Below are positions 45,801 to 59,200 of a stretch of 64,000 nt of DNA, in pieces. The stretch lies in assembly GCA_002633005.1 (NCBI GenBank), contig NMRA01000663.1, positions 27,391 to 91,390 of the forward strand, read 5' to 3'. Numbering within the stretch: position 1 is the first letter of the stretch; each line of letters begins with the position of its first letter. This DNA is from Phoronis australis. Taxonomy: Eukaryota; Phoronida; Phoronidae. The notes under the pieces were generated by a model. The model was given only the letters and a program-made list of their open reading frames with translations. It searched no databases and was not told the origin of the DNA. The translations under genes were made by a program, and so were the position numbers.

Positions 45801-47640
45801 TTCGTAGTCTTTCTGGCAGCACAAACATACATTTCATCCAAGTTCATTCAAAGATATTCAGCGAACATCGAAAGACTTGACACTTGAAACTTTCTGTAAA
45901 CACGTGATCAATTTCTATCTGTCCCTCGATCTTCTGCGAACATCCCGGTTTCTGCTAGTTCGCGGAAAGCACTCGCACGAATGTTCGCAGCAATGTTAGC
46001 GGCTTGCTGCGAACACCTACGATCTTTCAGTGAAAGTAATTGCTGCGAACAAATTTGTTTGCCGCAATCTTGCTGCAAGCTTGCCGTAAACATTTCATTT
46101 TGGTAAGGAAAGCGCTTTTAATATCACTAAAATGATGAAAAAGTACAAAGAAAGTTCAGCAAGCTTCGCATTTTTTCATTGCCAGCTTTTTACCCCGACA
46201 CATGCATTTCTAGTTGTGTTTTAACCTTCAGATTTCAATCATTAGTGTTGACTGAAGTTAGGTCTAATCATTGCATGCATGCCTTTAAATCAAAATGCTA
46301 CCTAGCTCATGGAAACAACACAAACTTTGACAAAAAAAAGAAATTGTTGGTCACTTAAGCAAAAGACATTGAAAGAAATTGATACAACTTCAGATCAGAA
46401 CAGTTCCTTATCCAAACAACCTTCCCCTCACCTTCACAGCGCCAGGATGGTCTAGGTCAATGAGATAACCTCATTGGTCGAGGTCATATTCAAGCACACT
46501 GCACTCTCGTACTGCTCGAGCGACTGGTAAGAGTGTGGTGTATTCAAAATGTGACAGGGGAGATGATAAATGCCGGACAGGTTTCGTTGTAAATAATGAA
46601 ACAAAACAGTTGATAATCTTTAAACAGTAATTTGCAATCAGGTGTCTACTTAGGTGTTTTTATGGTGTGAACATTTTTGACGTACTTGTAATAGACTTAC
46701 TCAACCCCCGTCATATGTTTCCCGTGCCTTAGAACGTTCTAAGTTGATCAGCGAAAACCTTTCAGCTCTGGTTTGTATTCTAACCTGGTTTCAGGGTCTC
46801 ACACGCCGACGTCACGGATAGCGTGTGAAGGCTCAGGTGCAGCGCACGTCTGTTTTCATTGGTTGGCAGCTGGCAATTTTTAACCAGGAAGTTGGCGTGC
46901 GCATCGCAAACGGCGTGCTATGAACGGTGGACCGAATTTTTGCCGACAACATCCAACTTGACATCGGCATTCTTACAATTGTCTCCCAACTTGAGAATAG
47001 ATGGTTTTGGTGGAAGAATGAGTTTGTGACAATCCTGAAAATTATGTAAATTTCAAAGTTGCAAGCGTTTGACAATCCAGTCGACATCTTTTTAGAAATA
47101 TTGGTTTTCATCAACAGACCTAACACTCCCGTCCAAATACACGGAAATGCACGTGAACCGTTTTGTTTACTCTACCTAATGCGTATGATGATTGAGGGAT
47201 ATTACGCACTTTTTACAAGAATTCTGGTAGTGCAGAAGTTAATGTTGTATCAACTTCAAAACATCGAATTCAGACAGACAATGCGGACCGGGGTATTTAA
47301 GGATACTCTGCAAGACGTTAGACTGGTTATCAAGAAATAAAAATGCAACTGGCTTCAGAAAAACGCTTTACTTGGACTGTCCACAGTACCTCGTGAGAAA
47401 AGTCTACATCTATCTTGGACTTCTGGGACTTAGTCAACGTTGACATCACAAGTATTGAGAAAATATTTCCCGATACTGTTTCAAACACATCTGTGTAGTT
47501 ATCATGTTGTTTTCACTACAGTGCAATACGGTTGACGTGCATGTGTAAAAATAAGGTGCACACTAGGGTATTATGGAGAACGCGTGGTTCCGTTATGTTT
47601 GTTGCAGTTTGTACATGCCACCTGTTTAGATTTTAAGGTG
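45801..47640. other. Intergenic, nothing recognised
   Basis: Includes a stretch rich in GCTGCGAAC-like strings (45920-46090), probably a decayed repeat, and a more GC-rich segment around 46790-46940. Open frames of 93-97 codons at 46833-47340 have no recognisable family. Confidence 0.35.
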
Positions 47641-48421
47641 TGGAGAACACTAGGCATTTTAAAAATCAAAAGTTGTTTTTTGTGGTGAAACCTGGGTTTG
47701 AAGTCGCTTTAAATAAACGTCTTTTTGTGGTTCTAGGGTAATACGCACACCGAGACTATGAGCAAAATTAGCTTCTTTCACCTTTGCTCGTCATAATTGT
47801 CAGATAGCATGCATTGAAAAACCTCATCATACCTAGATTAACAAGTGCTTTGGTAGACGGACTGAGCTATTTTTAATTAACTTATTGTCGGGTCATTTGA
47901 TTGATTTTTTATTTTGTTCTTTTTGATGATGCAATTGTGAGAAGGCCATGAAACTGGTTGGAAATATAGTATGAAATCGAAACGTTGCGTATTCATTTTG
48001 AGTCTGTAAATGTTTTATGAACTGAACGAGTGGTTTTGTGTGCATTATTCGCACGTACTCAGTGAGTCTATTTCCGTGCTCGACGTTTAGGGCAACCGTT
48101 AGGAAAAAAGGACAGGGTTGTAAGAGCAGGAAAAGTCATTCGTTTGACCAAATTTCGAATTCTGGGGCCCGTTCTATGAAAGGTTGTGCGTCCGGTCGTA
48201 ACTAAGACGATTGTAAGCATGTTGTTGCGAATACGAGAGAGAGCGAGACGTTGCAACTCACATTTTTTTATATTCAACCACCTTCACGAGCCGCGCCAAG
48301 TGAACTGTGCCGTTGCAAATTCCTAAAAACCGAAGCTAGAACCATCTTAGTTAAGATCGAACTTGTGACCTTTAGCTAGTAAATTGAGGATATCTAACAG
48401 TAGGCCTACTGTACGGACGAC

Positions 48422-48674
48422 ATGCGCGCACCCACCCTAAAAATTGGGGGGTTCGAGTTTTTGATAATGTGGACCTTTTCCTAAAATTCACGGGGTACGT
48501 TCAGAGTTATGAATTGTGCATTCGCCAAATTTTGTTAGTTTCTGCCATTTTAGTGGACTTTTGTCCCGTTTTCTACTTGTTTTGTAGTTTTTGTCTCTCT
48601 GAGGCGCACCTTTTTACCCACTTCGCCAAATAAGGGATCGAATCCCCCGAACCCCCCACCCCCCGTGTGCGCAT
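48422..48674. mobile_element. MITE with GCGCGCACCC-type ends, third copy
   Basis: It starts ATGCGCGCACCC and ends GTGTGCGCAT. The paralogous position near 21397 is an empty site where ACGGACGA runs straight into AACACTTGTTTATTG, so the element arrived after the large duplication. ACGA flanks it on both sides. Confidence 0.85.
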
Positions 48675-49020
48675 GTACGAAACACTTGTTTATTGTGTCA
48701 GTGAAGTCTTATCCAACAGTAACCGTAAAAAGGAACGAGGAGGGGACAAACACAATAGCCGATCTGGCGGACTCTCGTTTCATAAAACGGATGGGCAAGA
48801 CGGCCAGAGTTCGTTCACGGACATTTCGATGCGTTAGACAATTTCGTGTGAATTACTCCGTACGTTACGTACGATATTTTTAGAACAGCATGACTAATTT
48901 TATATCCGCAGGCACCATTGAAAAGCAGTGCCAAGCGACCATTAATTTTTAGCTTTTTAAAATTTCCCTTACTCGTAAATTGTACCTTTGCCGAACAATT
49001 TTTGAGCGAATTTACTCCAT

Positions 49021-51464
49021 TTTCACCCCTCCATTATACCCAACTTTTTTCTCGGAACAATAGGGCCTCCATGTTTACCTGTTCCCCGTTCACCACGCCC
49101 CATTTTACTAGTATTGGACGTCAGAATTTCTTTTCATTCGTTCTTGTTCTCCACTCGCGTTTCTTGCTTACAGTCGACAGTATTCGCGCCACATCATTGC
49201 CTCTATTGTTCTTCTCCTTCAGTTCAAGAGACACAAATCTATTCTCTTGGACGCACGGCATTCCTCATTATCCAACTGATAGTGTTGGATCACTATGTTG
49301 CACGCCCAGCAGAATTAATCACAACCATACTGGTTGTGGAGAACTTTTTAGTTCTAGGTTTCAAAAAATGACATTTCTTGACCCATTTCCAAAATTCCAA
49401 ACCTATCCACGTTTACTTTTCACAAACTATTTAAATATGCTACTTAAAACTCTCAACATGTTTTGATTCTGATAAATCAGGTGATCTCCAGAGAACGATA
49501 ACAATTCTCAGCTGAAGCTGTATGGTTTCTTTGTAGATAACGGCGGATTTTAAGGTAAGCGAATCGATCCAGTTGCCGAAACACGAACAGTGAGGTATGA
49601 ACGTACATGTGTAGGATTCTTTTCATGGTGGCGAAAGCCCGAGTGTCAGGAACGCGTACAGAGCGACAAATACGTTTGGTGATATTGTGGACGGTTTGGA
49701 TTAAAGGCACACATAAAGGTTTGACAATTCTTCATGAAATTTGGTGGAACTTTCCAAGTATCACATTAATTGCAGAAGCGTGTTTTGATCTCTGAAATTG
49801 ATGGCTTCTATCTCAGGGCTTGGTATGACCTATGAGGAAAAAGTGGAAAATCTTCCACGTGACCTGTCGATCCACAAATAGGCTTGTGTGATATAAATAC
49901 TTTTTTGTGTTTTAAAACTTAACTGAAATGAACGTTTTTGCATGAATAAAGTCAAAATAATGATAAAAATAGACGAAAAATGACGAAACTGAAAACCAAA
50001 TAAGAGGAAATCGAAACCAAAAAAGAGGAAAACCTTTTAAAAGAGGAAAATTTCAAGCCCTGGCTAATTGAGCTTGAAAATGACGATGGATACTACCTTT
50101 ACAGCCCGGAACCATGTGCTACACAAGGAACACGGAACACTTGACACCCAGGTTTTAGAAACGGACACTTGAGATCATCATAATCAGCAGAAAAGTTTAA
50201 CTGGGCGTGGGTTTTGGTTGACGTAAGTACTACGTCTACGTGCACCTACGTCTCATTCCACTGCAACGTACGGTAGACCCTACATGTATGTTACAAACGA
50301 AAAAGGGGATGTATTGCGTCTACGTGCGTCTACGCCACACTACATGTACATGTACACCACTAAATCTAATAGTGGAGTTAAATACCACTCAGAGTATTTA
50401 AGTATGTAAGTATTTATATCACACAAGCTGGCAACTTCCTGATATCGGTGGATGTTTAACAGACAAAGAGTATTAGTGACTTGTGCTAAAGTCACAAAAA
50501 CAAGAGATTTTGATGTTTCATAGCTCAGATAATTGAACTTCAAGAAGTCTATGCCACCCAGCAATAACCCCAAAATGCACTTTTCAGCTTCAAAACCGTT
50601 AGTGTCCCTTTAAACAATCACTAATTAAACTATAGCCACTCAACAAAGCGTACTTCACGTCTGACATATTAACAAGACTTGAATGCACAAAAATTCCAAT
50701 ATCCAGCTCATGGGAAACTGTAAAATTGGAAAAATAACATTTGGAATGTGTTCCTGGGTGGCTAGTGTTCAGTTGCATAATTTATGTAGCTGGTACTATT
50801 GAGCCTGGAACAATAAAAGATTTCACCACGTCTGTAAACGAAGGATAATTTATGAGACCCATGTATACTAGCCATTTAGAATCTACAAATCAAAATCGTT
50901 ACTTTCAACCTCACTCTAATTACTCCACTTGGAAAATAGTTTTACACAGAGAACATGCAGTAGCAGTCTTCAAGACCTGTTAAAACAAATACAAGAGACC
51001 CAAAAGCAATTGCATCGCACAGTAGAATAATGAAATGAATCTGTTTCTGAGCTGCGTTCTGTAGACACAAGAAACTCGCGAAAAGGCATGATAACCTAGA
51101 CATCGCCTTGCACTTCAAGCAAAGTACCTTAAAACACTAGTTTTTCTCGAGAGCCTCTTGTATCTATGAAGGCAGCCATGCAAATTCAATCTCCTGGTCA
51201 AGGCAAAACGAGACAAAACCTAACAATCCACAATAAGCATTAGCCAATACTTAAACTGAGTAACCAGGCCTAAATTTTTAATATTTCTTTAGTTTCCATA
51301 TTTCGACACTGGCTTTCTAATACTGAATGTTTTTATCTAGTTACATTTAAACACACATTTGCTTAGCGGTGTCAAATTTTTATACCAGAAAGTGGTAGAT
51401 TTATTGGAAATGATATTCCCATCAATGATACTTGTTACATTTAAGTCATAAGTAGGCTTTCATG
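49021..51464. other. Copy-2-specific intergenic stretch
   Basis: No gene is supported. A 182-codon plus-strand frame (48918-49466) starts inside duplicated non-coding sequence and looks like translated pyrimidine-rich DNA. The dispersed repeat shared with 36600-36758 lies at 49880-50055. Confidence 0.4.
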
Positions 51465-53126
51465 ATTAGTCAAAGCTGCATCAAAATAAAAATGCACCAT
51501 CTCAACTTGTCTGCAAACAAATGCTTATTTATGTACTCAAGCTATCAGTGCTGTTTTCACCAAAAGAGGAGTTCTATTTTCACCAGGAGGCAAAATATTA
51601 CATATATATATAAATACTGTATGTAAAATAGTGATGGCATCTGCTAGGCATGTGACTTCTTTTTTCCTCACTAATAAGTAATTTGTAAGCCTATTAATGG
51701 TTGGGCTCATTTTATAATTAAAAGTATCACTCGTCACTGAAGACGAAAATGTCACTAACAATAAATAACTCATTTTCTCTCTCTCCTCAGAAGCAAGACT
51801 GAATTACTGCTACTGAATATCACTTGAATACAGGCTGACCTACAACTACTGAATTTTCAGTTGAATACAAAATGATCTACAGCAAACTGATTTACAGCTA
51901 CTGAAATCTAAGTTGAATACACACTGATCTAGAGAAAGACTGAATTACAGCTACTGAATTCTCAGATGAAATCAAACTGCTCCCCAGCAAGACTGGATAT
52001 AAAGTACTGAATATTCATTTACATGTAAATGCACACTTGAATATCTGTTGGTTAACAGTCATTTCGGTAGACAATCATTGTAGGCACTCCTCCCCCATTC
52101 AAAACTGACTGGATTCTTTGGAGAGATAAAGATCATTTGGACAAGTGGACTCAAAATTGGGAGATTTTGTACACAAGCCAAGTTAGCCAATTATTATGGG
52201 ACTTTTCAATAAAGGAGCAGCAGTTGCTATGCACGAGTTTCACTTTTATTGTGTTGTATTTACCCGATTTTTGTCATTCACACTAGGTGCTGACAGGATT
52301 TGCAAGCAAGCAAGTGGAACAGAAAGTGTGCACTGTTTACCACAGAGTATAATCTAGCGAAATTCTTGGCACATCAAAGGCTTGATGACGCCATCATGGA
52401 TTGAAGTGAGCTAGTGGCTATTCATGATCTTTGCTGGGCGCCGGTATATTGTGGTCGTGAACCAACTCGCCTGTTTAAGGTACGAGTTTTAAAGTCAAAA
52501 AACGAACACTAACTAAGGCAAACAACCAACAGGACTGTTTTTAAAATTGAAAAGTAAATAGTTGAATTTTTAAAATCGATGAATTATAAGACAAATTAGC
52601 AAATAGGTTTTCTTCAGTATCTTGGCGAAGCCACAAGCATTAATTTGTGAATTGGTTTAAAGACGGCTTAAGTCACAGTCTGGCTTAGGCGTAGAGGTAA
52701 AAAAACCCAAATGTTAGCGTAGGAGTTGTCTCATGCAGACTGAAAAGGCTCAACTTTTAATTACAGATTCCGCTTCATAGACTGCAAGACCAAAAATGGC
52801 TGGCACTGATCGTAATTTGTTTTTAACTGTAAGCAGAGTTATCACTGACATCCAGTCTGCTTCTTAATCCCAAAACAAAAGAAGCCAGTCCTAAAAGTCC
52901 AGGAAGTGCTGTAACTGGCTATTCAAAACTGGCACCAGGAAGAAACATTCTATGCCGATGGTTGGGAAACGAGATGTAGAGTCTCAGAAAAGAACCTGTC
53001 AGAGTGGTATTCACTAGCACATGACAACACAGCACTTAAAGCTTGTGGCACACAATGAAAATCACAACCAAACCCACAATCAAGGAATACAAAATTGCGG
53101 ACAGCATAATACATTGCCAGTGCCAC

Positions 53127-53246
53127 CTACTGGTAGTCAACGGCACTTTCAATCTCCTTCATTACTCGCAGGCATTGTTCATCTCGATACGGCAACGTGG
53201 CCACCTGAACGCTGACTGGCAAACCTACTGTGCCTTTGGACAGACC
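53127..53246 (-). CDS. FAAH: Second FAAH copy, exon 15 and stop
   Basis: GTVGLPVSVQ through the stop TAG; only Gly-Val to Ser-Ala near the end differs from the first copy. Confidence 0.93.
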   Translation of the reverse strand, partial: GLSKGTVGLPVSVQVATLPYRDEQCLRVMKEIESAVDYQ

Positions 53247-56200
53247 CTGCGGGATGAGAAGAAACATGATCGACAGTTGTATTAAGAGTCAAAGGGATTA
53301 CTAAACCCTGTTTTAGTGATTTCAACCAACCCTCAAACACCTGCTAATGCATTACTGGCCTCAAACTTGAATGATAAATTTAAGCAGGATTCAACTGAAC
53401 ACTCATACTCTCTGGGTCACAGATTGGATATTACAGTTCTTGGTGGGTGGTCTTACCCTCAGTTGTGATATAAGAGTAGGATACACAGTTCTTGGTGGGT
53501 GGTCTTACCCTCAGTTGTGGTATAAGAGTAGGATACACTTGCTGGTTTGGCACATTTAAAGAATTTTCGAATTTCGCTGCAAACTTTTGAAGTTTGTGGA
53601 GTGTTACAGAGCGTTATTTTGTGACATATGACAAAATGGGAAAGTACACTGTAGGTCAAAATCGGCTTTGGTATCCTTTTAACAACACAGCCATAAGATT
53701 TGAACCTTACAACTAAACTTCAACACCACAAATTGATATCCTTGGACATTTGTGGCAAGTTACTTATAGCTCACACTGGGTAGGGTGCCACATCAAAGAA
53801 TAGATGCAGCCACGTTAGGTGCAGCAAGCTCACCTCCATTACAACAGACAACAGATTCATAGCTACGATACTTTCTAATGAAAATACTAGTGGAAGCGTC
53901 ACTCAGCTTCTGGCAAACCACATTCAGATTGGAACTGCTATCTATTTTAGTGGCGTGAAAAATAAAAGAAAACATTTTAGCATTGAAAAACCGTTCATCA
54001 TCTTTCGTAGATTTTTGGTGTCATAAGTAATTTTGGACATTAGTTCCAGAAGTGCAATTGCAGAATTTAAGCTCTAATGATGCAACAAACAATCATAGTC
54101 AGAAGACGTGCATGCTCCGTGTAACTCAGGAGGCGAAGTTAACCAATAAGGATTATACAGAGTTGGCAGTCCATGTAGCTGTAACGAACGATAACATGGA
54201 CTCCAAGAGTTGAGCATGACAGTTGTCACCATGAACAATCTGCATTATCAGCATGTTATTAATGCATTCCAAAACCAAAAGGTGAAGAAAAAATGACCAT
54301 CATTTATTGGATTTCCAATTGAAAAATAACTATTGCAAGTCCTCAAATATTCAAAATCTGTTCAGTGCGCTTTACACAGAAGTCATTAAGTCATTATTGA
54401 CAGCCACACATCCACTTAATGGCCTCTATTTTCTCCACAGTGTAAATAATTGTGTAAAGTTAGAAACCCACTGAATCTCTTTCCTGCAAAAACATAGTAC
54501 AATAATGAGGCTCTAATGTTCACAGTCAAGGATTCTAATGCAACTTCATTTACATTTTATGGGGTTTCCGTCACTCTTCAGTTCAGATATATCTACAACA
54601 TTCCTCTACTTATCAGTGCCGACATCACACTACAGCAAAATCCGAGGGTGCGTAACCAAGTTGATCGGTCTTACTTTTTTCACAACGTAGTTAAACACGT
54701 CGTTGATGGGAAAGTCTTTCATAGCATCTTCGTCTTCTTGTGTTACCTTGGTAACTGGCAGAACTCCACTGGTGAAGTTCAGGAGATTATAAATGGTACA
54801 GACGGGGGACAAAGCTGGAATATAAATGCAAAGACAAACTCAAAAATAATAACAAAGAAACTTTGATAAGACTAATAAACAATAAAGGGACAGAAGTGTG
54901 TGACACATAAGTACCACCCACTATAAAGTAAAAACTGGAGGCTTTTTGAAGCATCCGGTCATGAACTGCATTTTATTTACCAATGCCACAACTCTCTCAT
55001 GATATCTAGCCAATATCACAACTTGGATTAAGTTTTTCCACAGCCATGTAACAAGTTCAAAGATAAGATTTCATGTTTAAGATTTTTAACGTGATTTTAA
55101 TAGAACATTTAAAATTGTGCAACTGCCAGACCTGAGTCAGGAAAATCAAAATTTCTTACATAATGCAGAGTCTGGATAGCCAATGGGCAAGGCAGGTCCT
55201 GCTCCTGGGCTGATGACAGCATCCAACTTTGCAGCATTCCAGTGGTCCATGTTGGCTTTTCTCCATTTCTAAGGGTTCAAAGAGCCAAAACACATTTCTT
55301 TAAGTTGAACTTCACCACATTACATATTATAGCAGACCTGCCAAGGGGGTATAACAATTTCGCTAGAGGTTCGTTGAAATTTTGCTTGATATTGGACAAA
55401 TTTGGTCAAATCTTGCTTGAGGTTCCTGGCGATATCTTCACTTACTATCAAACTTTATATATCATAAAATCTAAGACTTAATTATGTCATATTACATTAA
55501 TAAAAAACCATTTTATATCGAAAATTTACGACCAAAAAATTCATTTTGCGTGAGATAGTTTAAGGCTTGCGTGAGTGCATGAGGCAGTGGCCAAATGCAT
55601 GAGACTCACGTGAGATGCGTGAGACTCACGCGAGATGCGTAAGACTTGGCAGGTGTGTTGTAGTGAAATTTGTCTTCTAATCGCACATTTATGTGATTAG
55701 TGGACAAACAAGTTAGAAAATAACACAACACTGAGGGGTTCAAGTGAGTCATAACCAGACGGATGATCAGTGCAATGGGCCCAGCAATCCTGGTGTACAG
55801 AAGCATCAGGCCAATTGCCACTAATCTAGAAATGCATCGCATGGCAACGATATGAATATAAAGTGGTAAGCCACTTCAGAGTATTGTGGCGAAAATAATT
55901 CACTGCAAATCACCAACCCGTGTCCAGTAAGCACTCTGACGCGGACGAGGGATAACTTAGTTTGTATTATATGGCTGATGTCTGCTCACGAGGTGCACCA
56001 TTAGGGCAAAGATCATCCATTCAAAGAATCGCTAGTTTTCACATTTTACGAAATTACTAGTGAACATGGCAGTGAATGCATTCTGTGTGACAAACAGACG
56101 TAAGGACAGACAGACCGTCATGAATTTGACAACCTCTAACCCTTTGAACTAAGAAGCAGTAGCGAAAATTTAAGAATAATTAAGAAAATTAACACCGGCA

Positions 56201-59200
56201 CCCAGGGGCGGTTTTCATGAGTTAGAGTCCTTGTATTTGATGAAACTTACCTCAAATTCAAGAGTATAGTCTATTTCATCTTTTAAGGACCTAAAGTATA
56301 AATTAAACAATATTACATAATAACGCCCATATTGGTCAACACAGTATAAATTAAACAATATTACATAATAATGCCCATATTGGTCAACGCAGTATAAATT
56401 AAACAATATTACATAATAACGCCCATATTGGTCAACGCAGTATAAATTAAACAATATTACATAATAATGCCCATATTGGTCAACGCAGTATAAATTAAAC
56501 AATATTACATAATAATGCCCGTATTGGTCAACGCAGTATAAATTAAACAATATTACATAATAATGCCCATATTGGTCAACGCATACAGACCTCATCACAG
56601 AACAACAATAAATAAATTAATAGGAATAAAGTTGTAATTTATTCGCGACCTGGTGTAGCTGAGAACCGAGCTTTCGGGCCCCTCCTGGTGGGGATTTCCA
56701 GGTCATGTGGTTTTCTGTGGGTGGTACTTGGCCGTTGTCAAACACCACCTGGTGGCTACCATTTGAGAGGAGGCACTGGTAAATGACAGCTGGTAGTTCG
56801 TAGCCACTGTCTCTGCTCAACTCAGCGGCTTAATAAGTTGCTCATGACTTTGACTGATTCCTGGATTTCATTGGTTCTAATATTATTCTCTCTTGAAATC
56901 ATGAGCAACAGAGTTGAACAGAGGCAGTGGCTACAAATTACTGGCCATTTACCAGTGCCATCTCTCAAGTGACAGCCACTAGGTGGTGTTTGACGACTGT
57001 CAAGTACCACCCGGCCCACAGCTGGCCACGTGACACGGAAATCCAAACCACTACCCCGACAAAGGCCCAGGATGGGCCCGAAAGCTAGGTCCTCAACTTT
57101 ATTTCCTAACGGCATCGGCTATGAACATTCATTCCACCAATATCTAAGTGATTTATCTTACTCTACATTAGTGATGTGTTCTTATCACATTCATTGCCGC
57201 ACCAAAAACCAGATGTGTTTTGGTTCCATTTTTGGGGTGTCGAACCCTTTGCTCCTTTAATACGCAGCATTTGCCGTTGTTGGCTTTCCAAAATAGATTC
57301 ATCGCCTGGCAATTATGGTTGTTAATTCAACATTTTGCAAATTGATTATTGTGACATGAAGGAAAGAAGAAAGAGATTTGACAAAAATTGTCGAGCATGC
57401 AATTGATAATTTATTAATGAATACTTACACAAGACCACACATGGCCCTCAGGACAATAGAAGTAAAGGAGCTCTGAAAATAAAAGTAAGCAATACAAGAA
57501 AAAAAAACACCCTGGCAATCAGGAAAGCATTTTAGCCTCAAACAGGTGCTAAAATACAAATCCCTGGTGACTTCAGACATGTTTTGCACGTAACTGCTGT
57601 TACCCCATAATTAGCAATTACCACAGTGTGGCGCAGTTACTCCAGCAATATAACGTTGAATTCTTTAAAATTTCTTATTCTTCATAAAATTACATATAAA
57701 GCAAAAATTATTTATGACCCTCAGAAGAGGGACCCTTACAATAATATGGAGCCCTGCCCAGAGGTCGGTGGTCAAAGAGCGGGGCCATCTTTACTAAATG
57801 AAGGCACTCATTTTGGCTTCATTCGAGGGTAGCCACTTCTACTTTAAATGTAGAGGGCCACACACTTTTTAAGCCTGAAATTAAATTTCTTGCCTATTAT
57901 TTTAATAAGAATCAGTTATTTAAACTAACAAGCTGTTAATGATTATTAGACATTGTATTGACCTATCAGTCAATTCCAATAATGGCCGACCAATCTTGTT
58001 AGAAATGAAAGGAATTGTAATCACTCAGTAAGAGCAAACACACACCAAAATAAGAAAAAAGACGCATCAGTTGGATTTGAGCTACACAGTATCATGATAA
58101 TTCTTTCTCATGTGGTAATTGCGTACCACTACGCAACCCCTGCACACAAGGTAGCATGCAAGTGAATTGAAGGTACATTTAGTAATACCGTCAATATCAC
58201 ACATTGTCAAAATCTATTGCTGTTTAAATTTCCATTTATTTGTTTAAAATATTTCACTAGGAAATGACTTTAGACAGACCATGAGTTTGTGGTCAAAATC
58301 GTTTTATGAAATTCTTAACTAAACGTAAGTGAGAACAGTATCTTCAACCATGTCCCCATCACCACCTGACATCTCAGAACTCACCAGTGGCTTCAACAAA
58401 TAAGCCAGCAGCAGCTTTACATGTCTGGGCAACAGCAGGGTGTAATATGTCATCTGTATAGGTGTAGAGACAGAGTCGCCACGCCTGAAAGCAGTAACAC
58501 AAATGCAAAATATTAGAATTGCCACTAGGGGGCACAGCAATGGTCCGATCCATCCGAAAGTCATTGTTGTCCGTTATCATATCCATAGCAACGGCATCAC
58601 CCAATTTTCAAGAAGATCCTCCAGGAGGTTTCGGAGATATAATCGAGGACGGCAAATGCCTAGACAGAGATGACATCAATATTAACCATCGTATCTTGAT
58701 TGTACATCGTGACATGAAATTGTCATTTACATATTACCCTCTGGATCAACTCATTACCCAAACCGCTTGTTTGCATATCTTTTGTGTTGCTTATGTCACA
58801 AGTCGGGTGGAGATATTTGACTCGCACTGCTCTCCTTATCAGCCAAGCAGCTGAAAGCAATTTAATTTTGATGTACAAAAACCCAGTTATAGTGAACTGA
58901 TTTTTATGACTTGCACACCGATTCCGGTTACTTCTAATGTCCTGCATACTAATTGTGGTATCATGAATTCCTGAAATGACTAGTTTTTAAAAAACAGTTT
59001 TTACTTTAGGCAAGGCTGTTTATGACATTTTATGATATGGCTCGCAACGCTCGCTTAACTGTGTTGACCGTGTATGGAAATACATTTTCAATGAATATCG
59101 CTGACCGAAATTAAGTATGGCACATAATAGTGGCCGTGGTATCTGGACCTTGCCTGTACGTAGGCAGATGAAAGTCAGTGTAAATGATTTGGGCGCATCG

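Noticed and set aside
46833-47340. Two overlapping frames of 93-97 codons on opposite strands
   Set aside because: No recognisable motif and mutually overlapping; treated as chance.
48918-49466. 182-codon plus-strand frame
   Set aside because: Starts in duplicated non-coding sequence, has pyrimidine-biased composition, and the equivalent region of the other copy is not open.
49477-49710. 77-codon basic minus-strand frame
   Set aside because: Looked transposase-like at first (many Arg and aromatic residues), but no diagnostic motif could be named.
56215-56598. 127-codon minus-strand frame with a 16-residue repeated peptide
   Set aside because: It is FAAH exon 12 of the second copy read backwards through its acceptor into a 48-bp tandem repeat; the intron repeat is open only because 48 is a multiple of three.
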